Shown: piece by piece, positions 20,481 through 31,685 of the stretch
Numbering within the stretch: position 1 is the first letter of the stretch
Layout: each line of letters opens with the position of its first letter
Source: Torymus aiolomorphi
Lineage: Eukaryota > Arthropoda > Insecta > Hymenoptera > Torymidae
Assembly: GCA_036365515.1 (NCBI GenBank)
Contig: CM070877.1
Location: forward strand, 65,670,522-65,734,521
DNA: 64,000 nucleotides
Direction of reading: 5' to 3'
The notes under the pieces: generated by a model
What the model was told of the DNA's origin: nothing
Seen by the model: the letters and a program-made list of their open reading frames with translations, nothing else
Database searches by the model: none
Program-made: the position numbers and the translations under genes

Positions 20481-21719
20481 ATGGATGAAGTCCTTAGTGT
20501 ACAGTCACCAGTAATTTTTGATGAGGCAATTTCACACTATGAGCTTCATGCTCATCAACCATATACCTCATCATCTTTCAATAATAGTGATGAAATTCGT
20601 ATATCTATTCAGCATCAAGATTTATGCTTATTACCATCAAAAAGTACCTTACATATATGTGGTAAATTAACAAAAAATGATGGTACTCTGCTGACAAATA
20701 CTGCATTTGTAAATAATGCTATATGTCACTTATTTGAAGAAATGCGTTATGATATCAATGGAGTAGAAATTGATAGATGTAAAAATGTTGGATTGACTTC
20801 TACGTTAAAAGGTTATGTTTCTTTTTCACCAAACCAAAGCAAATATCTTGAGAACGCAGGATGGATAGGTGTAACAGAAACAGGAAAAATTACTGATAAT
20901 AGTGGAAATTTTGATGTCTCTATACCTTTGTCCATGATTTTTGGATTTGCTGAAGATTATCGTAAAATAATTGTAAATGTTAAACATGAACTTATACTGA
21001 CAAGATCAAGAAATGATTATAATGCTGTTATACAAAGTTCTATTCAAGCTGATGCTGTGAATTATGAAAATTTTAAAATTCAACTTACTCGAGTAGAATG
21101 GCTTATGCCTTACGTTATGTTATCAGACAAACGTAAAATACAGCTTTTTAATTTTATACAAAAAGATATACCTATTGCTATGAGTTATCGTTCATGGGAA
21201 TTATACGAATATCCTGTTCTTCCAACAACTGTAAAACAAATATGGACTGTTAAAACCTCTAACCAATTAGAAAAGCCACGCTTTGTAATTTTAGCTTTCC
21301 AAACGAAACGAAGAGGTGAGAAAAATGTAAACAATAGTCATTTTGATCACTGTAATATCAGTAATGTCAAACTTTTTTTGAATTCTCAGTACTATCCTTA
21401 TGGTAATCTCAATTTAGATGTTACACATAATCAATATGCGCTTTTGTATGATATGTATGCACATTTTCAAAGCGAATATTATAACAACAATGAAATAGAT
21501 CCTTTGCTAAGTAAATCAGAATTTATAAATTATACACCATTTATTGTCATCGATTGTTCTAAACAGAATGAATCTCTAAAACAAGCTGCTGTGGATGTCC
21601 GTCTTGAATTTGAAACCAAAGAAAATATTCCTGCAGAAACCACTGCTTATTGTTTAATTTTACATGATCGTATTATAAAATATAATCCTGTTAGTGGTGA
21701 TGTTAAAAAACTTGTATAA
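20481..21719 (+). CDS. Major capsid protein (double jelly roll, hexon-like)
   Basis: A 412-residue intact frame. 'PYTSSSFNNSDEIRISIQHQ' near the start, 'FEEMRYDINGVEIDR' at about residue 90 and 'WELYEYPVLPTTVKQIWTVK' at about 234-253 are characteristic of Polinton hexon-like major capsid proteins. The family builds pseudo-hexagonal trimers like adenovirus hexon. A TATA-like TTATATATTTAT lies at 20439-20450, about 30 bp upstream of the ATG. An intact frame for the most abundant virion protein supports recent function. Confidence 0.93.
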   Translation: MDEVLSVQSPVIFDEAISHYELHAHQPYTSSSFNNSDEIRISIQHQDLCLLPSKSTLHICGKLTKNDGTLLTNTAFVNNAICHLFEEMRYDINGVEIDRCKNVGLTSTLKGYVSFSPNQSKYLENAGWIGVTETGKITDNSGNFDVSIPLSMIFGFAEDYRKIIVNVKHELILTRSRNDYNAVIQSSIQADAVNYENFKIQLTRVEWLMPYVMLSDKRKIQLFNFIQKDIPIAMSYRSWELYEYPVLPTTVKQIWTVKTSNQLEKPRFVILAFQTKRRGEKNVNNSHFDHCNISNVKLFLNSQYYPYGNLNLDVTHNQYALLYDMYAHFQSEYYNNNEIDPLLSKSEFINYTPFIVIDCSKQNESLKQAAVDVRLEFETKENIPAETTAYCLILHDRIIKYNPVSGDVKKLV

Positions 21720-21851
21720 AAATTTATATATGTATCATTTGTTTGTAAATTATGAAAAATAAATAAATTATAAAAAAATTGAATTATCTTTTTATTACCT
21801 ATCTTTTTATCCCCTCCTTTTTCTCATAAGTTTTAAGAAATAAGTTGTGTT

Positions 21852-21884
21852 TATAAATCACATAAATTCTAAAATTACCTCAGT
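21852..21884 (+). promoter_or_regulatory. Candidate promoter: TATAAA and TCAGT initiator
   Basis: TATAAA at 21852-21857 is 30 bp from the A of TCAGT (21880-21884), ideal spacing. The ATG of the predicted myristoylated protein is 22 bp further on. Confidence 0.65.
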
Positions 21885-21905
21885 CTAATTGAAACAATCA
21901 ACAAA

Positions 21906-22151
21906 ATGGGTCAGTCAAATAGTACTAGTAGTAGCAACATTCCATACAGCAAACTTTCTGACAATAGTCAGAAAGAAAAACAAAAGCCTGAGTCCCAATG
22001 GAAAAATTTTACTGGTTCAAACACGATTTCATACACCAGACTATCTGACGATAGTAAAAAAAATGAATCAGCGTGGAAAAATAATACTAGTAAATATTCT
22101 ACTAACACTCAATCCTTTCCCCAACAACAAGATTATAAAAGATTTAAGTAG
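21906..22151 (+). CDS. Predicted N-myristoylated small Polinton protein
   Basis: An 81-residue hydrophilic, Ser/Asn/Lys-rich frame starting M-G-Q-S-N-S-T, a classical N-myristoylation signal (Gly2, Ser6). The rest consists of two imperfect repeats: 'NIPYSKLSDNSQK...SQWKNFTGSN' and 'TISYTRLSDDSKK...SAWKNNTS'. It has its own well-spaced TATA/initiator and lies just inside the right terminal repeat. Its function is unknown; a membrane-anchoring or virion-membrane role is inferred from the motif only. An overlapping frame at 21889-22158 is discounted because it lacks such features. Confidence 0.6.
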   Translation: MGQSNSTSSSNIPYSKLSDNSQKEKQKPESQWKNFTGSNTISYTRLSDDSKKNESAWKNNTSKYSTNTQSFPQQQDYKRFK

Positions 22152-22221
22152 TAAGTGAATGGGATAAAAATGTGTTGATATCATCATAAATATTCACAAT
22201 GGATATAGCATACCCTCTGAA

Positions 22222-22696
22222 CATCATATGAGGGCCCCATGCCCCCTGCAACATGACATACGTACGCATTTTATCGATGGAGTAAATGTTCAATGCGCTC
22301 TCTACCGGGCCTCTCGCATGGTGACTTTGCACCCTACCTTACCGACGAACGGTAAGTAGTGCTCGGTGGGTAAGTGGCGCGGGAGCCGCTCTGGCGCGGT
22401 AGCCGCGCTGGCGCGGAATATAAGACTACTTATAATTAACAAATTTAAACACTATATGAATATTATAAAAATATTCTATATTCACTTACAACATAACATC
22501 ACATGAGGGCCCCATGCCCCCTGCAACATGACATACGTACGCATTTTATCGATGGAGTAAATGTTCAATGCGCCCTCTACCGGGCCTCTCGCATGGTGAC
22601 TTTGCACCCTACCTTACCGACGGACGGTAAGTAGTGCTCGGTGGGTAAGTGGCGCGGGAGCCGCTCTGGCGCGGTAGCCGCGCTGCCCCGACTACT
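22222..22696. repeat. Polinton right terminal inverted repeat
   Basis: Inverted copy of 6533-7030, ending ...CGCTGCCCCGACTACT. It contains the same internal duplication ('GCGCGGGAGCCGCTCTGGCGC' near 22377 and 22661). Confidence 0.92.
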
Positions 22697-22702
22697 TTCT
22701 TT
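22697..22702. repeat. Polinton target site duplication, right (TTCTTT)
   Basis: Exact match to 6527-6532. Confidence 0.93.
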
Positions 22703-23740
22703 CATCATTTTTAAGTTATAATTTATTCAAGTACGTTACTTATTTTGATTCCAAAAAGTTATTAATTTAAAAGAAAAAAATAATAAACAGTGCTGTTTTC
22801 TTAGTTGATGTGAGTATCCATTATCCAGGTAGAACGCACGGGTAGATAAAGGGAGTGGATGGACAAAGAATTGAAATTTTAAACGTATAATGAACGAAAA
22901 TTGTTATTTAATTTAATAAACAAAAATATATGTACATACAGCCTGAGAAACTCCTCGATGACAATTTCGCCTTCCGCGTCGGGTACGGTAAACGCTCGCA
23001 CTTAACAACAAATTATGCTCCGAGCACCTTACCTGGGGTACAGCTCCTCGCACTTGTTTCACAGTCGAAGAGCACATCCAAAACTTGCGATCCGGGCCCT
23101 TCCAATTAACCAGTCGGGAACAGCCCGTGCCCGGACCGCAGCCAAGAGATGGCCACGTGGCGCAGGATGCACTCTCCGAGCTGGTGATACGCTTCTTTAC
23201 GGAGGCGGTCTCTACTAACGCTTCGCCTTACCGTTTTCCCGCAGGGCCCTCTGGCACGCACGAGAGAGCCCGTACACACAACCGCGTCACACACGAGACA
23301 CACCGACTACACTTACACACACACACAGGCACCGATCGGTTTTCAAAGTCGCGCCATGTCGACTAGTCGACGGACGAAGCGAGAATGACGGACCGTCCGC
23401 GTGGAATCGGCGAGTTGCCGCCAAGAAAAAAGCGCGCATGCGCAACAACCACTTATTGGAGGGAAAGCGTCCCATCGGCTAGACAAGCAATGGAACGGAA
23501 TGCTAGAGGTATATAGGTTGCGAACAAGTGCTCTTTCAATACAGTGTATCAATCATGTATCAACTTGCCTTTTGCTTACTTTTAACGAGAGTTAGTATAG
23601 AAGCGGGAGGCACACAGCGTGCGATAGTAAGCGAGTTTATATTTCAAAAAACACTTAAACCCTAATAACCTCGGGGCGCGAGCTCCACGCAAAAAAGGGG
23701 TTATGCAGTCGTCATTTCTTCATTGAATAAATTTTTTTCA
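22703..23740. other. GC-rich island with promoter-like features, unassigned
   Basis: The section from 22960 to about 23690 is much richer in G+C than its surroundings. It has a TATA-like GGTATATAGG at 23509-23518 and many CA-rich blocks. The open frames in it look random. It could be a solo LTR or a promoter of an unseen gene. I found no flanking duplication or second copy. Confidence 0.3.
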
Positions 23741-23751
23741 ACAGAATTTCA

Positions 23752-24067
23752 ACATCACAAAAGTAGATATAGTCCAATAAAAAAATTCAATAATCGATAA
23801 AAATATTTCTTATTTATAACAAAACTGAAAAATTTTCAAAACCTGCAGAGATACATCCACATGTTTATAGGTTCGTGCATGCTTTTTATAAACAAATAGA
23901 TGTATCTACAGGTTTTTAAATTTTGACACATTGATATCGTTGACTCCCTATGAAATTGCACATAGAACCAAATAAGTCCTTCCAATTTTAAATCAGATCA
24001 AAAATAAAAAGGATTTTCATTGTTTATTCAATTTTTTTCATTCGACGCTATCTACTTTTGCAATGTT
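23752..24067. mobile_element. Foldback MITE, about 316 bp
   Basis: Ends pair as 'ACATCACAAAAGTAGATATAG' against 'GCTATCTACTTTTGCAATGT'. The inner 'CAATAAAAAAATTC' and 'TGTAGATACATCTATTTG'-like segments also pair around a centre near 23890. No coding capacity. Confidence 0.7.
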
Positions 24068-24384
24068 TAAATTACGTGGTAACATTTTTTTCTTCGTACA
24101 TTAAGATACATATTTTTATATGATATCATTTTTTACATTATAACGTGTGAACAAATGATTGTAAACAAATTTTAGTAATATGACCAATTCTCGCTGCCAA
24201 GCCATCTTAAGTGTATGACTACACGCATATGACCAGGAAGTATTTCTTACTCAAATTTTAGACTTTATCGAATCTGGAAATACCTAGTAGCTTTTTCAAC
24301 ACGCAGAACTCGATTTTGAGGACTATTTAAGTGTACGGCTGCACGCGCAAACACACGAGACAGGTACTTCCCGACCTGAGACAC
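24068..24384. other. Unique-looking spacer
   Basis: No gene or repeat recognised. Confidence 0.35.
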
Positions 24385-26585
24385 CTCTGGTGAAAAAATT
24401 CACGTGACCGCATATGAGCTCAGTGGTGCGAGCTCATAGGTGATCTCATGTGAGAATCATATGTTATCTCATATGGGATTTCATACTAGATCGCATATAT
24501 GAGGTCATAGGAGATCATATGTGCGTTGTCCTATGAGTTTGCGTGCCAAACCCTGGCCTAAGTATCGCATGATTTCTCACATGAGTGCTCATATGAAATT
24601 TTATTTTCATGGATCATCCGGATCAACGTCGTATGAGTTAGCACATGAGATATCATTTGACTTCGTATATAATTTATTATATGAGATCTTGCATAATTTC
24701 ACAAATGAGCTCTCCCATGAAATTTTATTTTCATGAGTTATTTATATTTAGATCGTATGAGTTATCACACGATATATCATCTGATGTCGTATATTATTTC
24801 TCATATGAGATTCCGCATGATTTCTTATGCGAGTTCTCACATGAAATTTCATTTCAATGGGTGATATATATCTACGTCGTAAGAGTTATCACATGAGATA
24901 TCATTTGACTTCGTATGTCATTTCTCATACGAGATTCTTTATGATTTCTCATGTGAGTTTTCATATGAAATTTTAGTTCTGTGGATGATTGATATCTACA
25001 TCGTGTGAGTTATCAAACGATATATAATTTGATTTCGTATATTATTTCTCATGTAAGATTCCATATGATTTCTTATGTGAGTTCTCACATGAAATTATAT
25101 TTCAATGGGTGATATATATAGATTCTTTATGATTTCTCATGTGAGTTTTCATATGAAATTTTATTTTGGTGGATGATTGATATCTACGTCGTGTGAGTTA
25201 TCAAACGAGATATCATTTGATTTCGTATATTATTTCTCATGTAAGATTCCATATGATTCCTTATGTGAGTTCTCACACGAAATTATATTTCAATGGGTGA
25301 TATATATCTGCGTCGTAAGAGATATCACATGAGATATCATTTGACTTTGTATGTGATTTCTCATACGAGATTCTTTATGATTTCTCATGTGAGTTTTCAT
25401 ATGAAGTTTTATTTTGGTGGATGATTGATATCTACGTCATGTGAGTTATCAAACGAGATATCATTTGATTTCGTATATTATTTCTCATGTAAGATTCCAT
25501 ATGATTTCTTATGTGAGTTCTCACATGAAATTATATTTCAATGGGTGATATATATCTACGTCGTAAGAGTTATCACATGAGATATCGTTTGACTTGGTAT
25601 GTGATTTCTCATACGAGATTCTTTATGATTTCTCATGTGAGTTTTCATATGAAATTTTATTTTGGTGGATGATTGATATCTACGTTGTGTGAGTTATCAA
25701 ACGAGATATCATTTGATTTCGTATATTATTTCACATGCAAGATTCCATATTATTTCTTATGTGAGTTCTCACATGAAATTATATTTCAATGGGTGATATA
25801 TACCTACGTCGTAAGAGTTATCACATGAGATATCATTTGATTTCGTATGTGATTTCTCATACGAGATTCTTTATGATATCTCATGTGATAACTCTTACGA
25901 CGTAGACATATATCACCCATTGAAATATAATTTCATGTGAGAACTACATAAGAAATCATATGGAATCTTACATGAGAAATAATATACGAAATCAAATGAT
26001 ATGAGAAAACTCACATGAGAAATCATAAAGAATCTCGTATGAGAAATCATATACGAAGTCAAATGATATCTCATGTGATAAATCTTACGACGTAGATATA
26101 CATCACCCATTGAAATGAAATTTCATGTGAAAACTCACATAAGAAATCATGCGGAATCTTATATGAGAAATAATATACGACATCAGATGATATATCGTGT
26201 GATAACTCATACGAGCTAAATATAAATAACTCATTAAAATAAAATTTCATGGGAGAGCTCATATGTGAAATCATGCAAGATCTCATATAACAAATTATAT
26301 ACGAAGTCAAATGATATCTCATGTGCTAACTCATACGACGTTGATACGAATGATCCATGAAAATAAAATTTCATATGAGCACTCATGTGAGAAATCATGC
26401 GATACTTGGGCCGGGGTTTTGGCACGCAAACTCATAGGACAACGCACATATGATCTCCTACGACCTCACATATGCGATCTAGTATGAAATCCCATATGAG
26501 ATAACATATGATTCTGACATGAGATCACCTATGAGCACGCACCACTGAGCTCATATGCGGTCTCACGTGAATTTTTTCACCAGAG
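24385..26585. repeat. 2.2-kb palindromic element made of CANNTG-rich repeats
   Basis: The ends 'CTCTGGTGAAAAAATTCACGTGA' and 'TCACGTGAATTTTTTCACCAGAG' (quoted in part) are inverted copies, and about 200 bp inward the arms still match ('GTTGTCCTATGAGTTTGCGTG' against its complement at about 26425-26450). The interior is a tandem array with period near 240 bp of 'TCTCACATGAAATT', 'CTCATATGAAAT' and 'TATCACATGAGATATC' variants that inverts near 25880. Most units contain CACATG, CATATG or CACGTG. No coding capacity; the open frames follow the repeat. Confidence 0.88.
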
Positions 26586-27054
26586 ACTCGCATGCGCGCC
26601 ATCTCGCGGAGCTCGGAGGTGCGGATAGAACTTGTCTCGTGATGTGACCTCTGTATTGGCACTTGTGCAGCTCCTTGAAAGCTTAGAAATGTTGTTAACA
26701 CTAGCAGAAAGAACTGAGAAGACAAAGGGTACCTATTGATACTACCTACAAGTGTATATAGGTTACACAAGAAGTGAGGCAACTGTTACTTGTATACTCT
26801 GTTATAATAATCCTGTTAGTGTATACACTATGTTATATCTTGAATGAATATCTTATAATTTTTGTTACAAACTGGGAATATAATGAAGTGCATTCAAAAT
26901 CTAAATATAATAAATGTTATTTAAAACTTGCAATCTTGCTGTTATTCGCGTTTATGTGAAGTGTTATGGGTTGAGAAAAAACGAGAAATGATTAGGCTCT
27001 GAGATACGACGTATTGTCAACTTTAAATTCTTTTCACTTCAAATCTCGAAAAAT
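26586..27054 (+). promoter_or_regulatory. Probable 5' flank and 5'UTR of the kinesin gene
   Basis: The only sequence between the palindromic array and the kinesin start codon. It begins GC-rich (CATGCGCGCCATCTCGCGGAGC) and becomes AT-rich. I see no convincing TATA/initiator pair, so the start site is not assigned. Confidence 0.4.
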
Positions 27055-27109
27055 ATGGCCACGGATAAGATAAAAGTTGCCGTAAGGGTACGACCCTTCA
27101 ATCGCAGAG
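27055..27109 (+). CDS. Khc-73: Kinesin-3 motor, first coding exon (Khc-73/KIF13 type)
   Basis: A 55-bp exon reading ATGGCCACGG... and encoding MATDKIKVAVRVRPFNRR plus one base of the next codon. K-V-A-V-R-V-R-P-F-N-R-R is the invariant first beta strand of the kinesin motor domain. The M-x-x-D-K-I-K start and F-N-R-R are closest to insect Khc-73 and vertebrate KIF13, kinesin-3 plus-end microtubule motors for vesicle transport and polarity. The exon ends in a phase-1 donor (GCAGAG/GTCAGT). The next exon is not recognised within the window, so intron 1 is at least very long and probably contains many of the transposons downstream. It is too short to show up as an ORF. Kinesin identity is strong; the exact orthologue is less certain. 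Confidence 0.85.
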
Positions 27110-27224
27110 GTCAGTTATACTTCAATCTTTTATTAACATAAAAACTTTTTCGTTCATTTAACAATCGTATTTTTATCGTTCTGGCACGTCTTTTTCCATT
27201 ATATTGCTCTATGTTTTATCTGTA

Positions 27225-27850
27225 CCCAGGCGGAAATAAAACTTAGCAAATAATTATTAATAACAAAATATAATTTTTTATAATTTAAAAAAAAAGTTTA
27301 TAACTGTTAATAACTGTTTATAAAAGCAGGATTTGAGACTATAGTAACAGTTTATAAAAGTTAACAACAGTTTTTTTTCTGTTATGAATAGTTAAAAAAA
27401 GTTTATAACAGTTCTAAAGTTTTATTTACTTTTTTGGGTCGCGGTGCATAACCATAAAATCAATCTGTTAAAAGTTATTATCAGTTATATACTTTTTTTA
27501 CTTAATAATAATAGTTATTAATAGTTTTAAATTATTTTGAATGAATTTAAACTTTAAAATCATTCTTAAATCATTATTATATTAAATCATTATTAATTTG
27601 AACTTCAAAATCATTATTTTCAATTATTAAAAATTTATAATAGTTATTAATAGTTATTTACTTTTTTTTACTGATCAAATATTGAAATTTGTACGACGAT
27701 CCAAAAAACTTATGAAAGTAAATAACTATTTATAACTATTTATAACAGTTTTAAACTTTTATAAAAGTCTCAAATCCTGACTTTATAATCTGCCAATATC
27801 AGTTATAAACTTTTTAAAACTTTTATTATAGAAGATCATTTTCGCCTGGG
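27225..27850. mobile_element. Foldback element with TA duplication, rich in TTATAAC/GTTATAA
   Basis: Terminal repeats CCCAGGCGGAAA (left) and TTTTCGCCTGGG (right), flanked by TA on both sides. The body repeats 'AGTTTATAACTGTT' motifs and forms a long imperfect hairpin ('GCAGGATTTGAGACT' against 'AGTCTCAAATCCTGA'). A second copy lies at 46428-47052. It sits in the presumed kinesin intron. Confidence 0.85.
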
Positions 27851-29230
27851 TATTACTCTATTCATTGATCTTTAGTAAATCTGTTATACTGGCGGGATCT
27901 CGTATTTAAATCTGGGCCAAGGATTTCAGGATACAGACATTTATAGATTCAAAGTTTGTTTTCGATCTTCAGTCAAAATTTCATCAGAGTATTTGTCAAT
28001 AAAAAACTTCCTTTACTTCCTAAAATACCACATTTTCTTATTAAAAATTGTATGAAATATTGCAATATAAGAATTGATAAATATAATATCTCATTTTAAT
28101 GCTAAAATAAAAAATCTTGATAATAGTTGATAGTTCTCTTAGATGACAGTAAAATAAAAATCTTGATTTTACTCTACTATATACACCAAAACTTGTAACA
28201 AATAAAACTATTTAAAACTATTATCACAAATAAAACATTAAAAAAGGAGCTATGTTAAATAGGAAACGATGTATCCTTTTGTTGGCAATTTTTTTTTTCA
28301 AAAATAGACAAATGCTTTTATATTTCTGGATAAAATAGTGTATTGATGCATACAAACTAACATAGACATAAAAAAAATTATTTAGTAAAGAGACAAAAGC
28401 AGACGAAGAATTACAGATTTAAAATCTCATTGTTATTGGAAAATGAATTCTTATAATTATAATAGTATCGTTCAAAATGTCTCATATTTCATAGTTTTAA
28501 TATATTAAAACAGTTTACTAAGAAAATTCTATAAATAAATATTTTGATTCTATTAAATATAATAGACAGAAATGTGTAATCACCAAATTTTAATTGAAAC
28601 GTCCTTGCCCTGTTTCAATTAAAAAATTTTCGAATTTAAAGTCTGTTATGTTATTCAGATGAGGAAAATGCAAAACAACACTAAATTTAAATCCAAGTTG
28701 ATCGTTTTTGAATAAAGCCTGAGAAAAATATTTTTATGAAAAAAGTACCAGTGTTCCAAATCAGTTACTCTTTGGGTTTGAAGTTTTTATTGCTGGAATA
28801 CAATGGAATAATTTTTCCAAATAAATAAAACTTAAAAATTTAGAAATAACATTGAAAACTTTATTTTGGTGTTGTTTTTTTATTTATTTAAATTTAACTT
28901 CAGTGAATTCATCCATGTAATTCATTAAAAAATATTTCACAATATTGCAATCCTGCTGGGTAAAAAAATCGAAAATAGTGTTATCAGAAATAGTGTTTTC
29001 CTATTTGCAGGTCTGAAAACATTCATTCCAGCATGCAGGTTTATGCCTTGTATTGTGCTTATGAGTACACACACAGACACACACAAAATCAAAAAGTCAT
29101 AGGGATACTTTTACACTTAAAATTAAGAATCTTACATTCAGTAACTATATAATAAGATCAAAGTCTAAAATTTGATATAAGTATAACAGTAATAAATTTA
29201 TCTGTGCTCCTGCGATATACATTTAAAGTT
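27851..29230. other. AT-rich, no gene seen
   Basis: AT-rich sequence of presumed intron. Nothing recognisable apart from short A/T runs and a short ACACACAGACACAC tract near 29070. Confidence 0.4.
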
Positions 29231-29705
29231 GGAAGTATTTTTGTTCAAAAATTTAAAAACTAAATTTAAGAGTTATAAACTGTTCAAAAATGTTATAAAA
29301 TCTAGGATTTTGGAGGATAGTAATTGTTTATAACTGTTTGTAACAGTCTTTAACAGCTAATAGTTTAATTAATTCAAATTATTAATTCTTCTTAAATATT
29401 ATTCAAAATATCATTCATAAATATAATTCTGAAATATCATTCATTTAATTAATTACGAATTATTAATTAATTATTATTACTTAATAATAGTTTAATTAAT
29501 TACAAATTATTAATTCTTTTTAAATCATTTAAAATTACTTGAAACTATTTCAAACTGTTTAAAACTCCTAAAAATTATTTGAAAATGTGTCCAAAATCTT
29601 ACATTTTGTAACATTTATAAACAGTTTTAAACAGTTACAAACAGTTTTGAGTAATTTTTAACAGATATTAACTGTTATTAACATTTATAATTTATGACAG
29701 GGTTT
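29230..29705. repeat. Divergent relic of the TTATAAC-rich foldback family
   Basis: Contains the same 'AGTTATAAACTGTT', 'ATCTAGGATTTTGGAG' and 'AACAGTTATTAAC'-type motifs as 27225-27850, but the terminal CCCAGGCG repeats are lost. It is probably an old copy. Confidence 0.5.
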
Positions 29706-30458
29706 ATATTTGGTCATTTATTCATTAACTCTAATCCATTCTTTTATGAAGTATTTATTTATCAGAGTAATAATACATGAAATAGTTAAATTCAAGACAC
29801 ATTACATAACACCTTTGAACTAACATCATATAGAGATAGACAAGCTACTGTACATAGGTCTATACATTTAATATAATAATACTTACACACTAATTTAACG
29901 TCTAATATGAGTAATATTTCATAGGGAATATACTTCATTTTCCAACCCATAATTAACAGTGTGATTATTTATTCTAAGCATTACATTCTAAAATATATTA
30001 GTACTAATCCATTTCTTTATCTTTTTCTAGCTTATTATAATTTTTTGCAATATCTTCAGTTTTAAGATTTGGATTAGTATTAGGTAGATAATTAAATGTT
30101 TATATCGCTTTAATGTAATTATTTTTATCACTTACTGCTATCGAACATTTCAGTGGTATAAGTTTATTTCGAGTTTTGCTGGTTGATGTTATATATAGGG
30201 TCTTAAGTTCATTATAGTGGTAGGTTATACTTCCATAAGCAAAAATTTACTTTAGAGTTGAAGGATTGTCTTGATTAAAGCTATTTTTGTTTACAATTTT
30301 TAAGATTCTTTTCTGTATCTTTTGATCTTTTGTAATAATTCTATGTTGCATTTATTTGGGCCACCCCAAACAATATTTCCATAGCTAATTATACTATGGA
30401 AAAATGCATAATATATTATTTTAATGATAGTTATTATATTCATGTTCGTAATAATAAT

Positions 30459-30564
30459 CGAGTTGGTGTATCAGCTTTGCACGAGTCAAACAAAACATTG
30501 GGCGTTTAATCCAAATTTATTTGACTTTTATTTGACTCATACAAATTTGATACACCAACTCGAT
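30459..30564. mobile_element. Small palindromic MITE inside the LINE
   Basis: 'CGAGTTGGTGTATCA' at the left and 'TGATACACCAACTCG' at the right enclose about 76 bp. It interrupts the LINE tail. Confidence 0.7.
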
Positions 30565-30652
30565 TAATATTATTTTAAGTGTTTCAGATTGCATATATTT
30601 CGACATTTTATAATGTATATATATTATATATTTTGTTTTTTTATTATATAAT

Positions 30653-30853
30653 CTATATGTTTATATCCCATCTTAAATTAAAATCAAAGATAATGCCTAG
30701 GTATTTACAATCTTCTACCCTACTTAGTTTAATACTCTGTATGTTTATGTTCATATCTTTAGGAACACTATCACAATAATTGCCAAATATTATATATACA
30801 GTTTTATTTATATAATGAGATAATCTGTTTAAAGCTAACCATTTCGTTATCAC
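30653..30853 (-). pseudogene. LINE reverse transcriptase fragment, 3' part
   Basis: A 66-residue stretch with 'VEDCKYLGIIFDFNLRWDINI', the conserved K-Y-L-G-x-x-x-D-x-x-L-x-W block after the RT palm of Jockey-type LINEs. It is separated from the palm by a palindromic insert. Confidence 0.7.
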
Positions 30854-30857
30854 ATCT

Positions 30858-31016
30858 GCTATTTGTACGACAGATATAGGTACACAAAGTGTATACGTAT
30901 ATAATGGGATATATAATTTCTCTAGTCAGATATCAAAATAAAACAAACATCACAGCGAGGTGTTTTGGGACTTATACTCTGAATTAACGTACTATATTTC
31001 TGTCGTACAAATAGCA
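30858..31016. mobile_element. Second palindromic MITE inside the LINE
   Basis: 'GCTATTTGTACGACAGA' at the left end and 'TCTGTCGTACAAATAGC' at the right end, about 159 bp apart in total. It splits the LINE reverse transcriptase. Confidence 0.75.
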
Positions 31017-31071
31017 TCAGCCAATTAGTTATATCTCTTAAATATTTATTCATTTTGTTTTCGACATTATC

Positions 31072-31685
31072 CTAAGTTTCGTTTGTTGAGATAATAGCTG
31101 TATCATCTGCATTTGCGATAGTACTGTCAGTTCTGTCTGCCAATAGGTCATTAATATAAATTAGAAATAAAAGTGGTCCAAGTATAGTACCCTGTGGTAC
31201 ACCTGTAGTTATTGTTTCATAATAGCTTTCTATCATTCCTATTCTAACTTTTTGTCTTCTACTGTTCAAATAGCTAGCTATAAGCTTATGCATTGCACCT
31301 TTTATACCATAATTCTGTAATTTCTCTAATAAAATAGCATGGTTGACAGTGTCGAATGCTTTTGCTAAGTCAAGGAATGTAATTGCTATTGGTTTGCTTT
31401 TATCTAATTTGCTATATATCAAGTTCGTTAACTAAGAGTGTCCTTAGTATCTTTTTCTTTTATAAATCCAAATTGATTGTGGGCTAATAGATTGTTCTTG
31501 TCAAAGAATAATTGTAGTCTAACATAAATAATTTTTTCTAGTATTTTTGCCAAATTTAAGATTAAGGATATCGATCTATAATTTGATATCTCCGTTTTGC
31601 TACCGGATTTAAAAATTCGTACTTCAGCTTCTTTTAGAGCTTCAGCCCACACTGATTTTTTAATACAAAGATTAAATATACACAT
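31072..31685 (-). pseudogene. LINE reverse transcriptase palm, broken
   Basis: Two frames (31428-31685 and 31072-31422) cover RT fingers and palm. Motif A 'FLDLAKAFDTVNH' and motif B 'GVPQGTILGPLLF' are preserved. The metal-binding box, normally Y-A-D-D, is N-A-D-D here. A shift at about 31425 joins the frames. It belongs to the decayed LINE above and is not functional. Confidence 0.82.

Larger units (their letters stand above)
6533..22696. mobile_element. Complete Maverick/Polinton element, 16.2 kb
   Basis: The element is bounded by inverted terminal repeats starting AGTAGT(A/C)GGGGCAGCG and flanked by a perfect TTCTTT duplication. It encodes PolB, integrase, packaging ATPase, cysteine protease, penton-like and major capsid proteins, a PLA2-domain protein and several small genes. 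Length, termini and gene content match the Polinton family, which replicates with a protein-primed polymerase and may form virions. Polymerase/integrase and capsid modules occupy opposite halves. Several genes carry single-base frameshifts in A/T runs. Confidence 0.97.

Noticed and set aside
22809..23660. Solo LTR
   Set aside because: The GC-rich block with a TATA-like box and possible TG...CA ends is suggestive, but I found no flanking duplication, primer site or second copy.
24521..26425. Frames with Met-Arg-Tyr-His and similar repeated peptides
   Set aside because: They are translations of the palindromic CANNTG array, mirrored on both strands.
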